Positions 9,192 through 18,633 of a DNA stretch of 64,000 bases are shown piece by piece (within the stretch, counting starts at the first letter, position 1; every line of letters starts with the position of its first letter). This DNA comes from CAWAMR01 sp963783095 (GTDB lineage: Bacteria; Planctomycetota; Planctomycetia; Gemmatales; Gemmataceae). The notes under the pieces were generated by a model that saw only the letters and a list, made by a program, of their open reading frames with translations, was not told where the DNA came from and made no database searches. The translations under genes and the position numbers were made by a program. The DNA is taken from NCBI GenBank assembly GCA_963783095.1, contig CAWAMR010000001.1, positions 434,001 to 498,000 on the forward strand, written 5' to 3'.

Positions 9192-10952
9192 ATGACTATG
9201 AGTAACCCCGCAAACCAAACAGTCGTGAGCGGCGCGGACATTTTGGTTGAATGCCTGATCCGGCAGGGTGTCGATACTGTCTTTGCCTATCCAGGGGGGG
9301 CCAGTATGCCCCTTCATCAGTCCTTGACGCGCGTGAGCAACAAGCTCCGAACCATCTTGCCCCGCCACGAGCAGGGCGGCGGCTTCATGGCTCAGGCTTA
9401 TGCCCGCACGACCGGCAAGGTGGGCATCTGCATGGCAACCAGCGGTCCGGGGGCAACCAATTTTGTCACCTGCCTGGCCGATGCGAAGATGGATTCCGTC
9501 CCGATCATCGCCATCACCGGGCAGGTCAGCACAAACTTTATCGGGGGCGATGCTTTTCAGGAAACTCCTATAGTCGAAGTATGCCGGGGCATCACTAAAC
9601 ATCATTACCTCATTCAGAGGACCGAGGACATCGCCCGGGTGATGAAGGAGGCTTTCCATATTGCCAATACGGGCAGGCCGGGACCGATCATCGTGGACAT
9701 CCCGAAGGACATTCAATTGCGCGAGATCGTTCCGGATTGGGATCCGCCCATGAATCTGCCTGGCTACAAGCCATTTCGCAAGATCACCAGGCAAGAACTC
9801 GAACGGGTAATGACCGAGATTCGCAATTCGCGCAAGCCGATCATCTATGGCGGCGGCGGCATCATCAGTTCCGGGGCTGCGCCCGAACTGAAGGAATTCG
9901 CCGAGACGGCCGGCATCCCGGTGGCCCTGACCCTGCATGGGCTGGGCGGTTTCCCTGCCGATCATTACCTTTGCCTGAACATGCTGGGCATGCACGGGAC
10001 CGTCTATGCCAACTACGCCATTAACGATGCCGATCTATTGCTGGCCTTTGGAGTCCGCTTCGACGATCGAGTCACCGGAAAACTGAGCGAATTTGCCAAG
10101 CATGGCAGGATCGTCCACATCGACATCGATCCCTCGGAACTCAACAAGAACAAGCACGCGCACGTGGGGATTCACGGCGATCTCAAGGACGCCATCGCGG
10201 GTTTGAACGGCTTGCTCAAAGAAGAGAAATACGCCGAACTGGTCGGCGGCGGCCGCTATCCCGACTGGATACGTCAACTCGATGATTGGCGCGAAGCCGA
10301 ACCGCTGCGCTATCAGGATCGGGACGATGCGATTCTGCCGCAGCACGCGATTCACCGGCTTTGGCAAATCCTCAAGGATCGCAACCAGCTCGATAAGACG
10401 ATCATCACTACCGGCGTCGGCCAGCATCAGATGTGGTCGGCGCAATACTTCCACTTCAACCAGCCCCGTCACTGGGTTACCAGCGGCGGACTGGGCACGA
10501 TGGGGTTCGGACTGCCGGCCGCCATCGGCGCGAAGGCAGCGCATCCCGACAACCTGGTGATCGACATCGATGGCGACGGCAGCTTTCTGATGAACATCCA
10601 GGAGCTTGCCTGCGCGTTCACCGAGCATCTGCCTGCCAAAGTGTTGCTCTTGAACAACCAGCATCTGGGAATGGTGGTGCAATGGGAGGATCGCTTCTTC
10701 CAGAGTAACCGGGGGCATACCTATCTGGGAGCCGGTCACGATCGGGAACCCTATCCGAACTTCGTGCAAATCGCCCGTGGTTTTGGAGTGGGAGCGCGTT
10801 CCATTCGAGACAAGAAGGATCTGGATGCTGCATTGATCGAAATGATCGAAAGCACAGGACCGTATGTGCTCGATGTGATGGTTCCTTACCAGGAACACGT
10901 TCTGCCCATGATTCCATCGGGGGCGAGCGTCAAGGAAATCATCAAGGCGTAA
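9192..10952 (+). CDS. ilvB: Acetolactate synthase, large (catalytic) subunit
   Basis: Thiamine-diphosphate enzyme that condenses pyruvate with pyruvate or 2-oxobutyrate in branched-chain amino acid synthesis. The catalytic Glu lies in 'LPRHEQGGGFMAQAYART' (about residue 59). The FAD/ThDP hallmark 'TSGPGATNFVT' and the C-terminal ThDP motif 'DIDGDGSFLMNIQELACAF' to 'LLNNQHLGMVVQWEDRFFQ' (about residues 455-500) are intact. Length about 586, normal for the family and uninterrupted. ATG 9192 is preceded by a GAGGCG ribosome-binding site; ATG 9198 is equally possible. No ilvN regulatory subunit or ilvC follows, so the small subunit must be elsewhere. Confidence 0.95.
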   Translation: MTMSNPANQTVVSGADILVECLIRQGVDTVFAYPGGASMPLHQSLTRVSNKLRTILPRHEQGGGFMAQAYARTTGKVGICMATSGPGATNFVTCLADAKMDSVPIIAITGQVSTNFIGGDAFQETPIVEVCRGITKHHYLIQRTEDIARVMKEAFHIANTGRPGPIIVDIPKDIQLREIVPDWDPPMNLPGYKPFRKITRQELERVMTEIRNSRKPIIYGGGGIISSGAAPELKEFAETAGIPVALTLHGLGGFPADHYLCLNMLGMHGTVYANYAINDADLLLAFGVRFDDRVTGKLSEFAKHGRIVHIDIDPSELNKNKHAHVGIHGDLKDAIAGLNGLLKEEKYAELVGGGRYPDWIRQLDDWREAEPLRYQDRDDAILPQHAIHRLWQILKDRNQLDKTIITTGVGQHQMWSAQYFHFNQPRHWVTSGGLGTMGFGLPAAIGAKAAHPDNLVIDIDGDGSFLMNIQELACAFTEHLPAKVLLLNNQHLGMVVQWEDRFFQSNRGHTYLGAGHDREPYPNFVQIARGFGVGARSIRDKKDLDAALIEMIESTGPYVLDVMVPYQEHVLPMIPSGASVKEIIKA

Positions 10953-10958
10953 ACTGCA

Positions 10959-11095
10959 GGGCGGGTCGAGGCTTTGCGAGGCCCGCCGCCCTACTGGCGG
11001 GCCTCGCAAAGCCTCGACCCGCCCTACTGGCGGGCCTCGCAAAGCCTCGACCCGCCCTACTGGCGGGCCTCGCAAAGCCTCGACCCGCCCTACGG
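10959..11095. repeat. 33-bp tandem repeats forming a hairpin with an inverted copy
   Basis: One copy of gggcgggtcgaggctttg... at 10959-10987 faces three tandem 33-bp copies in the opposite orientation at 10990-11022, 11023-11055 and 11056-11088. A partial fourth copy ends near 11095. Copy 10996-11024 is a perfect 29-bp complement of 10959-10987. The array fills the gap between ilvB and the convergent glycosyltransferase gene, and its last bases supply that gene's TAG stop (11090-11092). Related single or paired copies lie at 13987-14018 and 37371-37440. Confidence 0.9.
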
Positions 11096-12694
11096 GCAAT
11101 AGTTCGTGCAACAGTCAATGAATTGAACGCTGATGGGAGGATTTTCCCAGAAGTGCGCGTAGTAAAATACCGCTGAGGCGTTGATTGCCATTGAGGAAAT
11201 GGCCAGCATCCAGAAAAAAATCCCGCGCCAACTTCGGATGCTGAGCCAGTGCGGCGCTGCTGCCAGTGAGGCGAAAAGAAAGGGTAGAAAAGGTGTCAAA
11301 TAGCGCGGCCCGTAACAGGTAGCCCCCCACCAAATCGCATACAGCGACATGACAATGAAATTGATAAGGAACGCACTTCCCAAAAGTGTGGCTTCGCGAG
11401 GATACTTGCGCAGAAACCTCGGCCAGGCTAGAAGTGCGATCACCATTACTGGGCTTGTGGCGAGTAATCCATGCGATCTGGAAAACAGTAGTCCCAGCGC
11501 ACCGTCCCGAAAAGAACCGACCAGGTAAGGCTGCGATCCGGTGAAGCAGTCGCCAAAAAAGAACTGGTTTTGGAACAAAAACAGCATTCCGCTGATGGCG
11601 ATCGGCAAGCTCGACCAAAGCAGATACTTCCAGTCTCGTCGCCAAAGCAGGTCAATCCCGATCGGAATCATGGCAAGCAGGTAATACGCCTTGAATTGGA
11701 GAGCAAGACCAGCGAAAAACCCGGCCAACAGCGGCGAGCGTCGAGACAATACACAATAGTACGTCCCGCACATACACATCAGCAGATGGCTCTCCAAAAA
11801 CAGACTTCGACTATAGAACCAGATACTCGTTCCCAGAAATGTGACAGCGCTGATCGTATCTATATCTGTACTCCTCACGCTCCGCGTGATGAGTACAGAT
11901 ATAGCGGGTCGATCTGCACCGAAGAACCGCAAGATTGCCCGGAAGTAGAAGAATGCGACCAGCGTCGCCAGCGCGGAGGCCAACAACGCTATGGGTTCGA
12001 GAAAGCGCGTGCCTCGCACCCAATAGGTCATCGGAGCCAACCAAAACGCGATCCCCGGTTGATGCACCGAATACTCGGGGGTTCCAGGCGGTACCGATTG
12101 CGATCCCGGTTGCGTCGGGCGATAGTAGCGCTGATAAGGGTCGATGGTCAACTCCATCGAACCTTCTCGCATGGTCTGATAGATGTCGCTCCACGGCACG
12201 CGCCTATTATCGATCATCAAGTAGGTGTGATGATCCAAACGCCGATCGTTGCGACAGAATCGGCCGGCACACCAGGTCTGCCCCGCGTGAACGGCGTCAT
12301 AGTTGTTCGCCAGATCGACATCCCCATCTTCGATCAGACTGCCGATGAGGAGCAGGTAATGGGGTTCATCCCCGGAGATAACGTAACCGAGCTTAAAGGT
12401 CAGACTCCAGGGTCGGATCGTCATGAAATGGGGGAGAAGCAACAAGACCACGACGAATCCAGCACAGGGAATTGCCAACCGGGACACGAGACTTCGATTT
12501 GAAATCGTCTTCGGGCCCAATGAATGAGGAATTGCGAACCGCAGCAAGTTTGACGCGCTCCAGGGGATCGATTTCGGGGTCAAACTATAATCATTGAGGA
12601 GAAACGATAGGACGAGCCAACGGCGGTTATTCAGTGCCCTATCCTGATGTTGCCAGCCAAGGCCGGCTTCGGCACTGAATGAGTCATTCCTCAA
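11090..12694 (-). CDS. Multi-pass membrane glycosyltransferase-like protein with an in-frame palindrome insertion
   Basis: A 534-residue protein with about ten hydrophobic segments and the motif 'SGDEPHYLLLIGSLIEDGD'. This resembles GT39/ArnT-type lipid-carrier-dependent glycosyltransferases, in which an acidic residue in the first external loop is catalytic. A position between 'AISVLI' and 'AVTFLGTSIWFYSRSLFLES' holds about 14 extra residues encoded by a 43-base hairpin (11861-11903), without loss of frame. The first 40 residues are encoded by repeat-like DNA (tcagtgcc...ggcactga around 12632-12680), so the true start may lie further downstream. The stop codon sits inside the repeat array at 10959-11095. 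Substrate and lipid carrier are unknown. Confidence 0.7.
   Translation of the reverse strand: MRNDSFSAEAGLGWQHQDRALNNRRWLVLSFLLNDYSLTPKSIPWSASNLLRFAIPHSLGPKTISNRSLVSRLAIPCAGFVVVLLLLPHFMTIRPWSLTFKLGYVISGDEPHYLLLIGSLIEDGDVDLANNYDAVHAGQTWCAGRFCRNDRRLDHHTYLMIDNRRVPWSDIYQTMREGSMELTIDPYQRYYRPTQPGSQSVPPGTPEYSVHQPGIAFWLAPMTYWVRGTRFLEPIALLASALATLVAFFYFRAILRFFGADRPAISVLITRSVRSTDIDTISAVTFLGTSIWFYSRSLFLESHLLMCMCGTYYCVLSRRSPLLAGFFAGLALQFKAYYLLAMIPIGIDLLWRRDWKYLLWSSLPIAISGMLFLFQNQFFFGDCFTGSQPYLVGSFRDGALGLLFSRSHGLLATSPVMVIALLAWPRFLRKYPREATLLGSAFLINFIVMSLYAIWWGATCYGPRYLTPFLPFLFASLAAAPHWLSIRSWRGIFFWMLAISSMAINASAVFYYAHFWENPPISVQFIDCCTNYCP
11861..11903. repeat. Palindromic element inside a coding region
   Basis: Hairpin with arms tatatctgtactc (11861-11873) and gagtacagatata (11891-11903), and an inner stem tcacgc/gcgtga (11875-11880, 11884-11889) around a tcc loop. 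It sits within the membrane glycosyltransferase gene and adds codons for roughly 'ITRSVRSTDIDTIS' in frame. A related element occurs between genes at 15588-15641. Confidence 0.85.
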
Positions 12695-12764
12695 CGAGAC
12701 GGATAAAAGAAATATCCGAACCCCGCTCTGGAGTCAATCGCACTGGAATTGCGGACTGAAGTTT

Positions 12765-13757
12765 CTACGAATCGCGCAGGCGGCGAGAGAGAAACACTTT
12801 GAACCAGGGTAAATCTTTGGATTGAAACGATTCCAGGCTCCAGCCGTGCCGGCGCAACAATCTGCGAAAATAATCGGTTCGGAAGCCTAATTCGAGCCAG
12901 CCAAACTTGCGGATTGACCAGGCCGACATGCCGTCGAGTCGGACTCCCCACGGCGCATGGAAATCATCAAGAATCGGCTCGCCCGCGAAGACGACGGCTC
13001 CTCCGGGGCTAACCATCTGGTCCAGATTGCGGATCATGCGCTGATGATCCGAGCAGTGGTGGAAGCATTCGTAGAACAATACCCGATCGAACTGCTGGTC
13101 GGGACGATATTCCAGCATGTCGGAGCAAGCCAACGACACTTTCTGTTCCAATCTTCGCGTTCTCTCACGAATCAACTCCACGAACATTTCACACACATCT
13201 ACGGCCGTGACCCGATAACCCATCTGGACCAGTTCGAGTGTCGACAACCCCCAACCTGGGCCAAACTCCAGGATACTTCCTGCCGGTTTGAGACCCATGA
13301 CCTGAATGAGATTTCCGACAGCGATCAACTGCTCGCTCACCGTATTATGGCTGTAGGTAGAGTAGGGAAAAGGAGTCGTGATATATGAACTAAGATCACC
13401 CGGGGTGACTTCGTCTTGATAGGGGCTGTAACTCTTCCTTCCGGAGATCCTTGAGTAGAGTTCCATCTGAGCCTGACGGTATTCACGGGAGTCCGGGTCG
13501 CTCGGGAATGATAACGATCCCGCATCGAATCGGAAGGATGTAAGAGCACTTCTGAAGGCGTCGCTCGATACTTGCATCTGCTCTTCACAATGAAGCATTT
13601 CTCGATCGAGTTCCTGGAGTGAAGTAACCACCCGGTAGCGTTCGCGTTCAGTTCCCCCGAAGCGAGATTTGATTGATCGGCGCAATCGTTGCAGTGAACT
13701 CCAGAGGAATGGCGGGCACGATTGACGAACCAAAAGTTTCATCTTGCTCTTCAACAT
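12765..13757 (-). CDS. Class I SAM-dependent methyltransferase
   Basis: A 330-residue protein with a central Rossmann methyltransferase domain. Motif I 'SILEFGPGWGLSTLELVQMG' (about residues 157-176) is followed by 'VTAVDVCEMFVELI' (acidic SAM-binding residue) and 'FDRVLFYECFHHCSDHQRMI' (motif IV region). The basic N-terminus and the 'GAVVFAGEPILDDFHAPWG' segment resemble methyltransferases found in polysaccharide and glycolipid gene clusters. The glycosyltransferase downstream on the same strand (gap about 70 bases) fits such a role, but the acceptor is not predictable. It is uninterrupted and its start is clear at ATG 13757. Confidence 0.8.
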   Translation of the reverse strand: MLKSKMKLLVRQSCPPFLWSSLQRLRRSIKSRFGGTERERYRVVTSLQELDREMLHCEEQMQVSSDAFRSALTSFRFDAGSLSFPSDPDSREYRQAQMELYSRISGRKSYSPYQDEVTPGDLSSYITTPFPYSTYSHNTVSEQLIAVGNLIQVMGLKPAGSILEFGPGWGLSTLELVQMGYRVTAVDVCEMFVELIRERTRRLEQKVSLACSDMLEYRPDQQFDRVLFYECFHHCSDHQRMIRNLDQMVSPGGAVVFAGEPILDDFHAPWGVRLDGMSAWSIRKFGWLELGFRTDYFRRLLRRHGWSLESFQSKDLPWFKVFLSRRLRDS

Positions 13758-14095
13758 GGATTTTTCTCACTTGGGAAGAGTTGGATTTATCGGCTCCGAA
13801 ATAGGGTGGAAATGAAGAATTTGCACGAAATACATCAGTTGACGAGACGAGGAGAGGATGCGGTAAATTGGATAAGGCAGTGCAGGCGCTTTTTCTCGGA
13901 CAATGTCAGACCACGAACCACGGCAAAAAGCTCAAATTACCGAAGCGAATCTGCTATTGAGTCCATCGACACGATAAAACAGCAGTGTAGGGCGGGTCGA
14001 GGCTTTGCGAGGCCCGCCATGAAGCTCTGTAACAGGTTCTTAGTCTAATCCCCGATCCGTCGAGTAGGACGTTTAACTACAGGGAGACATCACCC
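13758..14095. other. Intergenic region with one interspersed repeat
   Basis: The 338 bases between divergent methyltransferase and cls genes contain no supported gene. Near the middle-right is a repeat copy (13987-14018). The sequence agggaga at about 14081-14087 is the likely ribosome-binding site of cls. Confidence 0.55.
13987..14018. repeat. Single copy of the gggcgggtcgagg repeat family
   Basis: Bases 13987-14018 repeat the 10959-10987 unit exactly, preceded by the same gta. Here there is no opposing copy nearby, so it cannot form the long hairpin seen at the other loci. Confidence 0.85.
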
Positions 14096-15568
14096 TTGCC
14101 TGCATCACTCATTGCCGTAAGTTGGTGGGAAATCACCGGCTGGATTGGCCTGCTCAATCTGCTGGTCGCGGGCCTGACTTTGGCGTGGGTTCTCTCCATT
14201 AAAAAAGAGTCCATGTCGGCGGTGGCCTGGAGTTTGACCATCGTCTTGTTGCCATTTCTCGGCGCACTGCTGTTTTTTGTTTTCGGCTACCAGAGTGTCG
14301 ATCGTCCTCTGAAAAGAAAACGCGAGCTGGCTCACCGTCTTCGACTCAAGCAATCCGCCAGCGGGGAAGTTCCGCTGCTTCCTATGAGAATCCCTTCAGC
14401 ACCGCTGGTCCCTGGTTGGGAAGAGATCGCCCATTTAGCCTGTCAACTCGGAGCAGCTCCCTTGATCGCCGGCAATCGCGTCGATCTCTACCACCAAGGC
14501 GAACCGACGTTTGCCGCAATGCTGGCCGCCATTCGAGCTGCCAAAGTACACATTCACATGGAGTTTTTCATCTTCCGGGCGGATGCCGTCGGCAAAGAAT
14601 TTATCGAAGCAATGACCGAACGCGCCGAAGCCGGAGTCGAAGTGCGCTTCGTCTACGATGCCGTCGGCTGCTGGGGACTACGAAGCGCACTACTAAAACC
14701 TCTCGTCGAAGCAGGAGGGAAAGTTGCTCCGTTTCTCCCGTTATTCAATCCGCTTCGTCGCGTCGTCCGCATCAACCTGCGCAATCACCGGAAAATACTC
14801 ATCGTCGATGGCAGAGTCGGCTTCACCGGCGGCATGAACATCGGCGTGGAGTATGCGAGCACCTCTCCGTTTTTCGGCACCTGGCGCGACAGCTTCCTGC
14901 GCCTGGAAGGGCCCGGCACTTCCTGGCTGCAAAGAGTTTTCATTGAAGATTGGAACTTTGCCACGTCAGAAGACCTTGCAGCGGATCGATACTTGCCGGT
15001 GATACCGGTTTGCGGACAAACCACGACTCAGATCGTTTGGTCGGGGCCGGACCAGCTTATCAAACCGATTCGCGAAGTTCTGTTTGCCGTCATCATGCGT
15101 GCTCGGCAACGAGTTTGGATAACCACTCCCTATCTTGTGCCCGACACCGGGCTTCTGGATGCGCTTTGTCTGGCGGCACGAACGGGCCGGGATGTCCGGA
15201 TCCTCCTGCCTTTCCGACCCGATAAATGGATTCCTTTTCTCGCGGGCCGGTATTATTGGGGAGATTTGCTTTCGGCAGGAGTGAAGATCTATCAGTACAC
15301 TCCGGGTTTCATTCATGCCAAGGTGGTCATCGCGGATGACGATTGGGGCAGCGTGGGCTCGGCGAATTTCGACAATCGCAGTCTGTTTCTGAATTTTGAA
15401 TTGAACTGCGTGATCGAATCGCCCGGCATTGTGAAGGAACTCGAAGAGCAATTTTTGGCCGATCTAGCCGTTTCGATCCGTGTTGAGAGCACCAATTTGC
15501 GGAGCGCGGCTTTGTCAGCCGGCTCGCAGAAAATGGTTGCCGATTATTGTCCCCGGTGTTGTAAGTGA
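14096..15568 (+). CDS. cls: Cardiolipin synthase (phospholipase D superfamily)
   Basis: Joins two phosphatidylglycerol molecules to make cardiolipin at the inner membrane. Two N-terminal membrane segments ('WIGLLNLLVAGLTLAWVL' and 'WSLTIVLLPFLGALLFFVFG') precede two PLD domains. The HKD motifs are 'NHRKILIVDGRVGFTGG' (about residue 230) and 'HAKVVIADDDWGSVGSANFD' (about residue 406). At 490 residues it has the normal length. The first in-frame start compatible with the membrane segments is TTG 14096, preceded by AGGGAGA. It is uninterrupted. Confidence 0.93.
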   Translation: MPASLIAVSWWEITGWIGLLNLLVAGLTLAWVLSIKKESMSAVAWSLTIVLLPFLGALLFFVFGYQSVDRPLKRKRELAHRLRLKQSASGEVPLLPMRIPSAPLVPGWEEIAHLACQLGAAPLIAGNRVDLYHQGEPTFAAMLAAIRAAKVHIHMEFFIFRADAVGKEFIEAMTERAEAGVEVRFVYDAVGCWGLRSALLKPLVEAGGKVAPFLPLFNPLRRVVRINLRNHRKILIVDGRVGFTGGMNIGVEYASTSPFFGTWRDSFLRLEGPGTSWLQRVFIEDWNFATSEDLAADRYLPVIPVCGQTTTQIVWSGPDQLIKPIREVLFAVIMRARQRVWITTPYLVPDTGLLDALCLAARTGRDVRILLPFRPDKWIPFLAGRYYWGDLLSAGVKIYQYTPGFIHAKVVIADDDWGSVGSANFDNRSLFLNFELNCVIESPGIVKELEEQFLADLAVSIRVESTNLRSAALSAGSQKMVADYCPRCCK

Positions 15569-15587
15569 TGTGGAATGTCGCTCAGCC

Positions 15588-15641
15588 GTACTCTTCACGC
15601 TCCGCGTGAAGATCAGTCCTCACGCGGAGCATGAGGAGTAC
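15588..15641. repeat. Palindromic element related to 11861-11903
   Basis: Begins gtactcttcacgctccgcg and ends catgaggagtac. It contains two nested inverted repeats (ttcacgc/gcgtgaa and a cctcacgcgg...atgagg half), as if two copies of the element had been joined. It lies between cls and ettA. Confidence 0.75.
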
Positions 15642-15790
15642 AGATGTGGACTACTCGGTAGCAGAGCAATCCAATTGGGAGATTTGCTTTTGGATTCACA
15701 TCCCCCTTACTACCTGCCTACCCAGAACCCGGCAAACCGGGTATCATTCCATTACACGCTTTATGCTTGATCCTGGTTCTGAGAGAATCG

Positions 15791-17462
15791 ATGGCCGAGA
15801 ACTACATCTTCACAATCGAAAACCTGACCAAACTCTACGACCGCAAGGAAGTCCTCAAAAACATCTGGCTCTCCTTCTACCCTGGTGCCAAGATCGGGGT
15901 GATCGGCAGTAACGGCTCCGGTAAGAGCACGCTCTTGAGGATCATGGCACTGCAAGACAAGGATTTCATGGGGTCGGCCCGGGCGGCCAACGGCATCACC
16001 ATTGGATATGTCCCGCAAGAACCCCGTCTGGATGAAAGCACCGACGTTCGCGGCAACATCGAGCAGGCAGTTGCCAAGACGAGGGGATTGTTGAAACGCC
16101 ATCAGGAGATCGGCGATAAAATGGCCGATCCCGAAGCGGACTTCGACAAGCTGATGGACGAGATGCAGAAGGTTCAGGATGCCATCGATGCCTGCAACGC
16201 CTGGGAACTCGATCGGCAACTTGAAATCGCCATGGATGCAATGCGCTTACCGCCCGGCGACGCCATGCCTGAGACCCTTTCCGGCGGCGAACGCCGCCGG
16301 GTCGCGTTGTGCAAGACGCTTCTGCAAAAACCCGACATCTTGTTGCTGGACGAGCCGACCAACCACCTCGACGCCGAATCGGTGGAATGGCTCGAACACC
16401 ATCTGAAAGATTACCCCGGTACGGTCGTGGCCGTTACTCACGATCGTTACTTCCTCGACAATGTGGCCGAGATGGATACTGGAACTCGATCGCGGTCGTC
16501 GGACATCCTTTCGAGGGCAACTACTCTTCGTGGCTGGATCAGAAGACAAGCTCGGCTTGCCAAAGAAGAACGCACCGGAATCGGCCCGACGGAAGGCGCT
16601 GGCCCGCGAACTCGAATGGGCCAAAATGGCACCGCGTGCCCGTGTCGCCAAGAGCAAGGCTCGCTTGGCGGCCATCGAAAAATTGCAGTCCCAGGTTTAC
16701 GAAGAGCGAGAAGACGAATCTCGTCATGCAGATTCCCAATGGGCCGGAACTCGGCGACCTGGTCGTTCGTGCCGAAGGACTCAAGAAGGCCTTCGGCGAC
16801 AACATGCTCTTCGAGGACCTGACCTTCAATCTGCCCAAGGGCGGCATCGTCGGCGTCATCGGACCCAATGGCGCCGGCAAGACCACCTTGTTCAAGATGA
16901 TCGTCGGCCAGGAAACCCGGATGGCGGCAAGCTGACCGTTGGGCCGACCGTGAAGGTGGCCCACGTCGATCAGAACCGCGATGCTCTGACTGCGGAAAAC
17001 ACGATCTTCGAGGAGATCACGGGCGGCACCGATTACATCATGCTCGGCAAGCAGAAGGTTGCCAGCCGCGGCTACGTCTCGCGGTTCAACTTCAAGGGGC
17101 CGGACCAGCAGAAGATGGTGGGAGACTGCTCCGGCGGCGAACGCAAACCGCATCCACCTGGCAAAGCTGCTCCGCACGCGGCGGCAATCTGCTGCTTGCT
17201 CGACGAACCGACCAACGACCTGGACGTCGATACCTTGCGGGCCCTGGAAGAAGCACTGTTGAACTTCGGCGGCTGCGCGGTGGTGATCAGCCACGATCGC
17301 TGGTTCCTCGACCGGATCGCCACGCACATCCTGGCATTTGAAGGCGATAGCAAGGTGGTCTGGTGCGAAGGAAACTATCGAACCTACGAAGAGCAGTGCC
17401 ACGCCCGACTGGGAGTCGAGGCCGATCAACCCCATCGCATCAAATACAAGAAACTTCATTAG
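15791..17462 (+). CDS. ettA: ABC-F translation factor, EttA type (several frameshifts)
   Basis: Ribosome-associated ATPase with two ABC domains that gates entry into elongation according to energy state. First domain: Walker A 'IGSNGSGKSTLLRIMA' (about residue 38), signature 'LSGGERRRVALCKTLL', Walker B 'PDILLLDEPTNHLDAESVEW', then 'VAVTHDRYFLDNVA'. Linker: 'ARELEWAKMAPRARVAKSKA'. Second domain: 'IGPNGAGKTTLFKMIVGQ', 'CSGGER', 'LDEPTNDLDVDTLRALEEAL', 'VVISHDRWFLDRIATHILAF'. Frames change around 16470-16550, 16720, 16925 and twice between 17140 and 17200 (compensating). All parts are present and about 557 codons fits EttA. ATG 15791 gives the typical 'MAENYIFTIENLTK'. Confidence 0.9.
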
Positions 17463-17493
17463 GATCGCCGGAGTATATGTATTTGAGGAATCG

Positions 17494-17578
17494 CGTAGGA
17501 TAAGCGTCTCGCTTGTCCCTGAGTCAGTTCGAGGCAAAACAGGGATGAAGTCCGGACAAGCGAGACGCTTATCCTACG
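17494..17578. repeat. Perfect 25-bp inverted repeat
   Basis: Arms 17494-17518 and 17554-17578 (starting cgtaggataagcgtctcgc) are exact reverse complements with a 35-base loop. It lies between ettA and the downstream ABC ATPase gene and ends about 40 bases before that gene's start. Confidence 0.88.
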
Positions 17579-17618
17579 ATTCTCGCCAGCGAGAAATGGT
17601 TCTCCAAGGGAAAACACG

Positions 17619-18353
17619 ATGCCCCAGGGTGTTGAACACGAACTGGTGAATGTCACCAAGATTTACGAGCAAGGCACCCGAATCGTGCAGGCAGTTCGCG
17701 GCGTCGATCTGCGGATTTCGTCGGGCGAGTTTGTGTCCATCATGGGGCCGAGCGGCTCCGGCAAATCGACTTTGCTCCATCTTCTCGGAGCGCTCGATAC
17801 CCCGACCACCGGTACCGTTTACTTCCAGGGACAGGATTTGCAGATGATGTCGGATCGCCAACGGTCTCTGTTGCGCCGAACCAAAGTCGGTTTCATCTTC
17901 CAGTTTTTCAACCTCTTGCCGACTCTTCGCGGTTTGGAAAATGTGGCGCTGCCGTTGTTACTTGGTGGAACTCGGCGCGGCCCAGCCCTGAAACTAGCTG
18001 CCATTGCCATGGACAATGTCGGCATGTCGTATCGGGCGGAGCATTATCCCGAAGAGATGTCCGGCGGTGAGATGCAGCGCATCGCCATCGCCCGCGCACT
18101 GGTCATCGATCCGGAAGCCGTGCTGTGTGATGAGCCGACGGGCAACCTCGATTCGGCGACGAGCAAAGAAATACTTTCCCTTCTGAGAAGCCTGCCGGAA
18201 CGCGGCAAGCGCTCCGTGGTGATGGTGACACACGATCGCAAAGCAGCGGAATACGGGGATCGCATCGTACATATTCAGGATGGACGAGTCGCGCGCGAAG
18301 AACGCTTCCGAGTGGATATCGATGATACCCTGATAGCGCCTGTGGCATCGTAA
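17619..18353 (+). CDS. ABC transporter ATP-binding protein (LolD/MacB-like)
   Basis: ATPase subunit of a type VII-like ABC exporter. Walker A 'GPSGSGKSTLLHLLGALD' (about residue 43), Q-loop 'VGFIFQFFNLLPTL', signature 'EMSGGEMQRIAIARALVIDP', Walker B 'AVLCDEPTGNLDSATSKEIL' and H-loop 'VVMVTHDRKAAEYGDRIVHI' are intact. The 244-residue length and the 'FQFFNLLPTLRGLENVALPL' pattern are typical of LolD, FtsE and MacB-N proteins. The partner permease is encoded downstream at 18634-21284. Exact substrate (lipoproteins, peptides or stress signal) cannot be told. Confidence 0.92.
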   Translation: MPQGVEHELVNVTKIYEQGTRIVQAVRGVDLRISSGEFVSIMGPSGSGKSTLLHLLGALDTPTTGTVYFQGQDLQMMSDRQRSLLRRTKVGFIFQFFNLLPTLRGLENVALPLLLGGTRRGPALKLAAIAMDNVGMSYRAEHYPEEMSGGEMQRIAIARALVIDPEAVLCDEPTGNLDSATSKEILSLLRSLPERGKRSVVMVTHDRKAAEYGDRIVHIQDGRVAREERFRVDIDDTLIAPVAS

Positions 18354-18402
18354 ATAAAGACATGCTAACCACAAAGATTTGAGCGAAGCGTCGCGTCTTT
18401 CT

Positions 18403-18532
18403 CCCTCTCCCCTGTACTCAGGGGAGAGGGTTGGGGTGAGGGGCAAGAGCCTGCCAGCATGAAAAACGCGTTTGGTTCGGGTGAAGGTTTACCCCTCACC
18501 CTAACCCTCTCCCCTGAGTACAGGGGAGAGGG
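18403..18532. repeat. 41-bp inverted repeat between ABC ATPase and permease genes
   Basis: Arms 18403-18443 and 18492-18532 are reverse complements with one mismatch, built on ccctctcccctgtactcagg. Each arm contains a smaller palindrome ctcccctg..caggggag. The cccctcacccta motif is a widespread intergenic repeat in many bacteria. It could attenuate readthrough from the ATPase gene to the permease gene. Confidence 0.88.
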
Positions 18533-18633
18533 AATCAGCGTTTGCTCGTAGGAATGACCTGACGCATCGCTCAGGTTTTGCGCCGCACAATTAGCATGTC
18601 TTTGAATCTAATTTTTATCCTGCTGGATACCGC

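Noticed and set aside
10035..11111. A 358-codon minus-strand frame opposite ilvB with a repeated PPVGRVEALRG peptide
   Set aside because: It is antisense to acetolactate synthase, and its repetitive start merely translates the 33-bp palindromic repeat array.
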